Assembly (NCBI RefSeq): GCF_041381155.1
Contig: NC_091144.1
Coordinates: 18,051,544-18,115,543, forward strand
DNA length: 64,000 bases
Reading direction: 5' to 3'
Source: Argopecten irradians
Taxonomy: Eukaryota > Mollusca > Bivalvia > Pectinida > Pectinidae
Within the stretch, counting starts at the first letter, position 1. Each line of letters opens with the position of its first letter. A program made the translations under genes and the position numbers. This document shows, one piece after another, positions 60,261 to 64,000 of this stretch. Below the pieces are notes generated by a model. That model was given only the letters and a program-made list of their open reading frames with translations, was not told the DNA's origin and searched no databases.

Positions 60261-61620
60261 GTTGACTATTGATCAACCTGCACATATACAGAAACAAATT
60301 TATTATTGCATTTGCAACAGTATACATACAACTGAACATATGCTGAGGGAATTTTATCACTGCATACAAGTTATCACTGATTTGTCATATAATGTATTCA
60401 TATAGTCAAATAATGTAACACCATAACAGAAGTTTGCAATACATGTAGCAAAAAGAGAAAATCTTTAAAACATTAATCAATATCGGCTGGTAAGTTAATT
60501 GCGAGATTGAACAACAACATTCAATCATAAAGTTGTTGACTAGTGGACTCACATGTCATGAAAGTACAGTATAAATGTGACTATAGTACTAGAGCACCTG
60601 TTGACACCTGCACTAGACACACACATCCCTATGATTACAGACACATCGCAGCTACAGAGGACACATTCGAGAACTAATATTCCTTCTTGACTTCTCACAC
60701 ACCATCACACACAGGAATCCTCCCTTTGGCAACAGTACAAAGCACTACAATTGAGGGCTTCAAGACAAATATAAACAATGTAACCTTTGAAGCCCCCACT
60801 CACAAGTATAAAAACTTCATTTTCATCCTGTTTTTACTTTCATTTACTTTTATCTATTTCAGCACCAGTGAAAAAATGCACTGTATTTAACCCCCCTCCC
60901 TGCTGCGCCGCAATGCCAATAAGCTTAATCATCATTATTGACGGACGGCGTAACCATTAAGAATAACTACATTTGTACATGAACATACATGATGAATACA
61001 CTGTATAATAAAAATAATATAAGAATAGGCTTATACAACTTCTAAATTATCTAGGATCAAACTTAAGTTATTTGATAGGCTAAACTTGACTCTTTTCTGG
61101 TAGGAAGACCTACTGTACATGTTTAAATCTAACACATAAAATGAAAATACTGAACAGTAGGCCCACTGGTCTAATTGTTATGGTCAAACAAAAAAACACA
61201 CCACTTTTTATGATAATTTTTATCAGATGATAATCTAGATATGCAACACTCTCACTTATTATTATATTTGCTAACTAAGACTATAAATAAGGTATAATGT
61301 CATTTACCAAATTACCATGTAATAAATGAAAGTATGATAACAAAAATAACAACTCTGCTCACGACCTACATGTACAAGCCCGTGCATGCCTAAAGTTACT
61401 AGCGATACTGCGTCGATTTCGCCCCTTTTGTATACAATTGCACGTAAACATTCACTGCATATCAAGATAATTCGAACCATTAACATGATGAAAATATGTT
61501 TTATAGAATACCTTTCAATATGCTCCAATTTATAAAAATATCACATCAGAAGAACACAAACCGGCGGCCATGTTTTACGTTACCAAGAATGCAATGATTG
61601 GTCGATACAATTTACAGAAT
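60261..61620 (-). promoter_or_regulatory. MAP9 5' UTR intron and candidate promoter
   Basis: The ATG exon starts at an acceptor (TATGTGCAG, just above 60280), so a non-coding first exon lies upstream. On the minus strand a CCAAT box (61597-61601) and a CATGGCCGCCGG segment (61560-61572) suit a TATA-less promoter there. A GTTACC half-site at about 61580 resembles half of an RFX X-box, which would suit a ciliary gene, but the second half is not clear. Confidence 0.35.
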
Positions 61621-62239
61621 AGAAAATATATTTCGAGATATTTGCGTATGTTTATAAACTAAAGGTAACATATTTTATGTATATATATATGATAACATTC
61701 AATATTTCTATTTATTAGATTTCTAAGAAACTCTCGTAATTTTACGCTGAAAAATGAGACATTAACGAACAATTATTTCCTTTCGTTTGTTTTATTGCAC
61801 AAAAAAAAACACATATAAAGGGAGGTAACACCAATAATACAGGTGCCCGTAACACAAACAGTTACCGGCCCTGTATTCTTCTACAGTGTACATTTTTTGT
61901 CGAAGTAAAAAAGAGTGTTAGAGATCTAAAGAGCATGGTCTTATAATTATGAAAAAAAATATCCACTTTCAAAAATTAGATATAGGCCTATATGTAAATA
62001 AAAAAAGTCTGTAAAATAAATTGATAAATTAAATAAATTGATAAATAAAGGATAAAAAATGAATTTTTGAAATTTCAAGAGTCCCAAGGAGCTAAAAGGC
62101 AAATTAGATAAATGAGAAACATGTAGGCCTATTATGTATAATATGTACACAAATATGCTTGTCGTGAAATGAACCTTCGCTGTTAACATGTATAATACGC
62201 AGTTAATCATTCATTTGTGTGGTGTTTTAATCTCATCTT
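61621..62239. other. No gene recognised
   Basis: AT-rich spacer upstream of the MAP9-like gene. Confidence 0.4.
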
Positions 62240-62480
62240 TACAGTGGCTAATTTGTGTCATGTCGTCTTTTCGCTCCGAAAAAGACGAAAATCAACAATC
62301 CTTAAATTTCGTTTTTTCGTCTTTGAGGTTTGTCAATTTTCATCTTTTTTTGGGGTGAAAAGAGGAGAATTAGGAAACCTTAATTTTCGTCTTTTCAAGA
62401 CAAAAAGAGGAAATTTAAAGTATGTAAAATTTCGTTAAGACGAATTTTAAGGTTTATTAGTTTTAATTTTCATCTTTTAA
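62240..62480 (+). repeat. Degenerate TTTTCGTCTTT/AAAGACGAAA simple-sequence-like tract
   Basis: Alternating forms of TTTTCGTCTTT and AAAAGACGAAA recur in both orientations over 240 bp, so the strand can pair with itself in many registers. No gene was found. Confidence 0.5.
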
Positions 62481-62550
62481 CTAAGTCGTTATAACGACAT
62501 ATTTTTTTTCAATGTGACCCTAACAGGCTTAAAGGTTACACCCTTCCGCA

Positions 62551-62682
62551 CACGGAGTGCACTACGTTTAGACTACGGGTAGACACGGAGTGCACACGAT
62601 TTAGACTACAGGTAGACACGGAGTGAACAAGATTTAGACTACAGGTAGACACGGAGTGCACTACGTGTGAACACGGTATTCA
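62551..62682 (+). repeat. 33-bp tandem repeat, four copies
   Basis: CACGGAGTGCACTACGTTTA followed by GACTACAGGTAGA, with starts at 62551, 62584, 62617 and 62650. The last copy is degenerate. Confidence 0.85.
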
Positions 62683-63475
62683 GACCTAGACAGACAAGGT
62701 GATGTGTTACAGCTAGGGATCTGGGGAAGAATACATCCTTCACATTGAAATAATACATAATAATATTATTTTAGTGTTTATTTGTTAATTATAACATCTA
62801 CAATTTAGTGTACATTATATATAACAATATACGCTATTTTTCTTAGTAAATACATCTCTGTACATAAATAAGACATTTTCACTGCAAAAGTAACAAAGAT
62901 TTATTTATATTCATTAAGTATATGTGACTATCTGTTTAATTTTATATCATTAATTTCCATTTCATATCTAGAATATATTACGTTTTCAAAAGTCAACATT
63001 TTATGGGTAAAGTGAATTAAATATTTATATCATTTACATGAAATACAAGCATTTCACCAGTCAAAAGTAACTTTGAATTGCAGCAAAAACCAGTCCTGTT
63101 GTGCTTTTGAGACACTTTTTATTTATATAATAAGCTATCAATAATACAGTCATATACCTTAATTGTAATACATAGCTTCAATCAGTTATCTATCGATACC
63201 CTTGCATATCGTCTTTTATTAAAATATATACACCTATTATATTATTTTTCTTTGCTGTTTTAAGTTCTAAAATTAGTGTACGTAAAAGATCATGCAGAAT
63301 TAAATCCACTTCAAACTATGTGACGTCTTCCACTTATTGCAGGCTAGTCTACCCAATTCAGCTTGTTTTTATTTTTTTATTACCGGTAAACACAATATGT
63401 TGATGATCCCAACTCCGCAAGTTATCTTGACTGTATGCGCCATGGTCCAATAATCATAACTTGTCAAACTTACAG
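62683..63475. other. No gene recognised
   Basis: AT-rich, possibly intron or upstream sequence of the exon at 63476. Confidence 0.35.
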
Positions 63476-63622
63476 GTAAGCCACAGTATCCAGCTTACAG
63501 GTACCTCAAGGTTACCATCGATAGATGGCCAGATGGCAGAATGGTTGCCTTCTGTATTTCACGGCTTTACGAGAATGGGGGCGGTACCTTTGTAGGAAGT
63601 TTGCCGTTTAAAGATCATATAG
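63476..63622 (+). CDS. Probable internal exon of an unidentified gene running off the right edge
   Basis: The exon is bounded by AACTTACAG acceptor and ATATAG|GTATATG donor. A 147-nt frame (enters needing two bases, leaves phase 1) reads KPQYPAYRYLKVTIDRWPDG, a further stretch ending SRLYENGGGTFVGSLPF, and KDHI, with codon use and composition unlike the flanks. No domain is identified with confidence; the YRYLKVTI pattern recalls beta-sandwich (F5/8C-like) domains only loosely. No companion exon was found in the remaining 380 bp. Confidence 0.4.
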
Positions 63623-64000
63623 GTATATGAATTTGAAACACATAAAGACCATTTGTATTAGATACATGTACATGCATGTTGGGGAGCCTAGGTAAACATG
63701 TACACCGTATCCTGGGGACAAGGATCTATAAGTGGGGTAGATTGGGATGAGGTAAAACATATAGTCAGTGATGCTGATTACACCTCAATTGGAGCTAACG
63801 GGAGCTGGATGCGTAAATCAAGCATACCTGTCACAACCATGCATATAATAATGATCAAAATTGATTTAGGTACTTATTCAACATCATAATATGGTATTTT
63901 ATATACAGAGTCAGAATAATCAGGTTTCTGATATATGTATTAAGCCAGTGTCAAAAAAATTATAATAATGAAATTAATAAGGAGCAATTGGGTGAAATTT
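63623..64000. other. No gene recognised
   Basis: A 63-codon frame at 63698-63889 lacks splice or domain support. It may be intron of the gene above. Confidence 0.35.

Overview
This is an AT-rich, intron-rich, repeat-laden eukaryotic segment. All genes have GT-AG introns and none is bacterial. The MAP9-type microtubule protein, the secreted animal haem peroxidase and the tRNA-derived SINEs point to a metazoan. The dispersed-repeat styles suggest a mollusc, most likely a bivalve; this last step is inference from memory and was not searched.

Layout. 1-20.8 kb is a gene-poor repeat field. It holds a 5' fragment of a non-LTR retrotransposon with a 2A-like motif at the left edge, five or more copies of a dispersed element here called R1 (one with a 12-bp target-site duplication), tRNA-derived SINEs (one with its head amplified in tandem), a second dispersed family called B, a hAT-like element, a foldback element and an inverted duplication carrying a promoter-like module. 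20.9-28.7 kb (+) is a complete 12-coding-exon secreted haem peroxidase of 765 aa. 32.6-35.5 kb (+) and 40.9-37.7 kb (-) are two tail-to-tail paralogous genes for small secreted, cysteine-bearing, helix-rich proteins of 256 and 243 aa. 47.9-60.3 kb (-) is a complete 11-coding-exon MAP9/ASAP-like gene of 845 aa whose introns host several repeats. These are a 48-bp minisatellite of about 27 copies, a TTAA-flanked 0.9-kb element, a 1.3-kb element with 170-bp internal repeats, a MITE and a SINE. One exon of an unidentified + strand gene lies near the right edge.

The exon models were spliced by hand. The four multi-exon genes each close to a single open frame across all junctions (2298, 771, 732 and 2538 nt), which is the main support for them.

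The best candidate for something new is the paralogous pair at 32.6-40.9 kb. Both have a tiny first coding exon (31 and 28 nt) that ends in phase 1 inside the signal peptide, followed by phase-0 introns only. They have about four predicted helices and six aligned cysteines. This exon plan is the one known for vertebrate long-chain helical cytokines and hormones (growth hormone, prolactin, erythropoietin, IL-6). I do not recognise the protein family. A cytokine-like role is a hypothesis from architecture, not from sequence homology.
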